Source of the DNA: an uncultured Collinsella sp.
Lineage (GTDB): Bacteria; Actinomycetota; Coriobacteriia; Coriobacteriales; Coriobacteriaceae
Assembly (NCBI GenBank): GCA_900551655.1
Contig: URWM01000014.1
Coordinates: 1 to 13,527 of the forward strand
Direction: 5' to 3'
DNA: 13,527 nt
This document shows positions 11,424 through 13,527 of this stretch, in pieces. The notes under the pieces are model-generated. The model did not search any database. It was not told where the DNA came from and was given only the letters and a program-made list of their open reading frames with translations. A program made the position numbers and the translations under genes. Within the stretch, counting starts at the first letter, position 1. Each line of letters opens with the position of its first letter.

Positions 11424-12737
11424 ATGCAACCGAGCACCACCGATACGTCCACAGCAAAGCAAGCGCTGCTTGAAGCGCTCTTGAGCGACGCGGGGCTCAA
11501 GAACCTCACGCAAACAGCCTCTACCGTTATGGGCAACCCGGTGCTCGTCGTCGATCCCGTTTACCGCTACGCTGCCCGCGGCGGCTTTGAACTTGACGGT
11601 GCCGACGACTCTCCCTTTGCAGCCATCACCCGCGCCGAGCTCTCCGAAGGCGACATGCTGCAGGACGAAGCCGTGCGCTACATCATCAAATGCGGCCTAG
11701 ACGAGGAGATTGCCCGCTCGACAGGCCCGCTTACGCGTTATAACGACATGTTTTGCCTCAACACCATGACCGACGCGATCAAGGTGCACGGCACGTGCCT
11801 GGGCCGGGTGATGATGATCGAGCGCAATCACGCCTTTGGCGATAGCGATCGCGAGGTCTTTGAGTTCTTTGTCCGACTGCTCGCACAAGAGCTGCAGAAA
11901 GGCGGCTTTCTATCGTTGGGCGGCTCGCAACAGGGGCCGTATTTTCTCTCGCGCCTCCTGGACGACGAAATCCCCAACCCCATCACCTGCACACGCAAAA
12001 TGCAGCTCGTCGGCTTTGCCCCGCTTCCCGCCCTCTACGTCGTATGCCTGCTCAAAAAGGATTCCCAGATCGAGGCGCGCGAGGCGGAGAGCATCCGAGG
12101 ACAATTGCAGCCGCTGCTGCACCATAGCCTTATCACCATGTACGAGGGTGAGCTCGTGGCGCTGATAAGCCGTCCGCCCTCCACGCAGCTACCCGCCAAC
12201 GACGAGGCGATCCTTGCCCGCGTTGCTGCCACGAACAATTTGTTCATTGGTATCAGCAACGCGTTTTCCCAGGCAACGGATGTGCGTTCGCACCTCAATC
12301 AGGCACGCGCCGCCATTCGCTACGGCTCGACCTTTACCAAAATCCTCGAAGACACCCATGTGTATCGCTATTGCGAATACACCTACATGGAAATGCTCGA
12401 CATCTGCAACGACCACATCAACCTTATGAACTACTGCCATCCGGCAATCTGGGCACTTTGGAAGCATGACCAGTCGCACGATTCCGAGCTGGTCGAGACG
12501 CTCTTTGCCTTTATGCAGCACAGCTGTAACACGGCGCGCACCGCCGCGATCTTGTCGCTTCACAAAAACACGCTGCTCTATCGCATTAACCGCATCAAGG
12601 AAATCACCGGTAACGACTTGGCATCGGGAGAGGACCTCTTTTTGTTCCACCTCTCGATTCGCGCCCTAATCTACCTTGGCTTTCTTGAGCCGAGGATTAA
12701 GCCCCGCACCAGCGCCGACCTGCACTGCCGCAAGTAG
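11424..12737 (+). CDS. PucR/CdaR-family transcriptional regulator
   Basis: A 437-residue DNA-binding regulator. The C-terminal PucR-type HTH is clear at about residues 350-420: LVETLFAFMQHSCNTARTAA, then SLHKNTLLYRINRIKEITG and a closing helix with LFLFHLSIRAL. The N-terminal 160 residues look like a GAF/PAS-type sensory region (GNPVLVVDPVYRYAARGGFE near 37-56); the middle is the GGDEF-related linker usual in CdaR-like proteins. The start is well supported by AAGGA at 11413-11417, 6 nt before ATG. It is divergent from the flavoenzyme gene, with the palindrome array between them, so it may control that gene or itself. It converges on the flavoprotein gene with a 22-nt gap. Its ligand is unknown. 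Confidence 0.9.
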   Translation: MQPSTTDTSTAKQALLEALLSDAGLKNLTQTASTVMGNPVLVVDPVYRYAARGGFELDGADDSPFAAITRAELSEGDMLQDEAVRYIIKCGLDEEIARSTGPLTRYNDMFCLNTMTDAIKVHGTCLGRVMMIERNHAFGDSDREVFEFFVRLLAQELQKGGFLSLGGSQQGPYFLSRLLDDEIPNPITCTRKMQLVGFAPLPALYVVCLLKKDSQIEAREAESIRGQLQPLLHHSLITMYEGELVALISRPPSTQLPANDEAILARVAATNNLFIGISNAFSQATDVRSHLNQARAAIRYGSTFTKILEDTHVYRYCEYTYMEMLDICNDHINLMNYCHPAIWALWKHDQSHDSELVETLFAFMQHSCNTARTAAILSLHKNTLLYRINRIKEITGNDLASGEDLFLFHLSIRALIYLGFLEPRIKPRTSADLHCRK

Positions 12738-12759
12738 ACCGGGCGGGGCTCGGGCAAAA

Positions 12760-13479
12760 CTAGTCGCGCTTAATCTCCAACGTGGGGAACGTCATTTTGG
12801 CGTACTTTTCCATGAGCGGCTTTACTTCGTCCATGTGGGCGAAGAACTCGTCGCGGGTCTTGTTGATCTCGTTGAGGTGCTCGGCGCGCGCGTGGTCGTC
12901 GTTGCGGTCGCGAATCAGGCCGTTCTCGGCAATCTTGAGCTTGGGGCGACCGGTGCGCTCGTCGGTCACGATGTCGCCACCGGCACCGCAGACCGCGCAC
13001 TCCCACGGAAACTCGACACCGTCCCAATGCTTGTCGCCGGGGTACACCAGGGAGCTGTGGCAGTTGGGGCACACGCCGTCATCCGGATCGCCCAGCCAGC
13101 AGCGCTCGTCAACCGGTGTGCGAATGGCCTTGACGATGTTCTCGCCCATCTTGTGGGCGCGGGCAATCTGTCCGCCCCACTCCACGTCGTCTCCCCACAC
13201 AAAGGTATTGCCCGGGCGACCATCACGTTGCGCCATATAGCGATCGACGACAGTCATCGACATGGTAAACATAGTCGCCTGCAGGCTCTCGAGCGCCAGG
13301 GACTGCCAATCGTGCATGGAGCCGCCAACGGAAATAAGGCCGGCAACGGTATGCGGATTCTCCTTTACAGCACCGATGGCAAGCAAGAACGAAAGCTCGT
13401 ATGCCAAGAAGCGCTGCGCAAAGCGGGTGTACACCGAGCTGGGCGTAAGGTCGTAGGTCGGAACCGAGAAGATCACGCC
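12760..13479 (-). CDS. Flavodoxin-fold / NADPH-dependent FMN reductase-family flavoprotein (5' truncated)
   Basis: C-terminal part (about 239 residues) of a flavodoxin-like redox protein, probably binding FMN. The first visible residues, GVIFSVPTYDLTPSS, match the loop that contacts the flavin in the iron-sulfur flavoprotein / WrbA-like group; the N-terminal phosphate-binding loop is missing. AGLISVGGSMHDWQSLALES continues the fold. A CPNC-H and CAVCG pair in the second half form a zinc-ribbon or rubredoxin-like site. The C-terminus is charged and helical. The frame stays open into the adapter, where GTG begins the false peptide MYKRQ; these five residues are not part of the protein. Its electron partner and substrate are unknown. 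Confidence 0.88.
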   Translation of the reverse strand, partial: GVIFSVPTYDLTPSSVYTRFAQRFLAYELSFLLAIGAVKENPHTVAGLISVGGSMHDWQSLALESLQATMFTMSMTVVDRYMAQRDGRPGNTFVWGDDVEWGGQIARAHKMGENIVKAIRTPVDERCWLGDPDDGVCPNCHSSLVYPGDKHWDGVEFPWECAVCGAGGDIVTDERTGRPKLKIAENGLIRDRNDDHARAEHLNEINKTRDEFFAHMDEVKPLMEKYAKMTFPTLEIKRD

Positions 13480-13527
13480 CTGTCTCTTATACACATCTCC
13501 GAGCCCACGAGACGTAGAGGAATCTCG
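13480..13527. other. Illumina Nextera adapter and index (sequencing artefact)
   Basis: The 19-bp Tn5 mosaic end (CTGTCTCTTATACACATCT) at 13480-13498 is followed by CCGAGCCCACGAGAC (13499-13513), the Nextera read-2/i7-side adapter. An 8-base index GTAGAGGA (13514-13521) comes next, then ATCTCG, the start of the flow-cell sequence. The index equals Nextera N712 as I recall that list. This is not genomic DNA. Confidence 0.99.

Overview
This window most likely comes from a gut Coriobacteriia actinobacterium, with Collinsella or a close relative as the best guess. That placement is inferred from high GC, protein character, gene order and repeat-rich intergenic DNA; no search was run. It is probably a whole or terminal metagenomic contig: it starts inside a gene, and its last 48 bases (13480-13527) are a read-through Illumina Nextera adapter with an index. 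True biological sequence ends at 13479.

Layout. 1-1205 (+): the C-terminal part of a HisKA_3-type sensor histidine kinase, overlapping by 4 nt a complete NarL/LuxR-type response regulator. 1206-2015: about 800 bp without a gene, holding three large nested inverted-repeat elements, two copies of a short spacer repeat, and a GC-rich double hairpin between the two convergent transcription units. 2016-7678 (-): a tight five-gene operon for a membrane-bound group 4 [NiFe] hydrogenase of the Ech/Hyf type. In transcription order it encodes a fused proton-pump antiporter plus NuoH-like anchor protein (EchA+EchB), the small subunit (EchC), a NuoC-like subunit (EchD), the Ni-binding large subunit (EchE) and a 2x[4Fe-4S] ferredoxin subunit (EchF). 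7679-8811: an orphan IS3-OrfA-like double-HTH protein with its terminator, and an AT-rich spacer. 8812-10842 (-): an old-yellow-enzyme / 2,4-dienoyl-CoA-reductase-type Fe-S flavoenzyme. 10843-11423: a divergent intergenic region with four regularly spaced 57-bp palindromic units. 11424-12737 (+): a PucR/CdaR-type regulator. 12760-13479 (-): a flavodoxin-fold flavoprotein with a C-terminal zinc-ribbon-like region, cut off at its 5' end.

How the parts fit. The Ech complex is expected to couple ferredoxin oxidation to proton reduction and ion pumping (or the reverse), as in fermentative hydrogen metabolism. No formate dehydrogenase and no hyp maturation genes are in the window. The large subunit ends at the Arg of its DPCxxCxxR motif, so it appears to need no C-terminal proteolysis. 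The divergent regulator and flavoenzyme, with the hairpin array between them, form a plausible regulator-target pair.

The observations most worth follow-up are the two families of structured intergenic repeats (1266-1918 and 10984-11281), the EchA-EchB fusion, the pre-trimmed EchE terminus and the adapter artefact.
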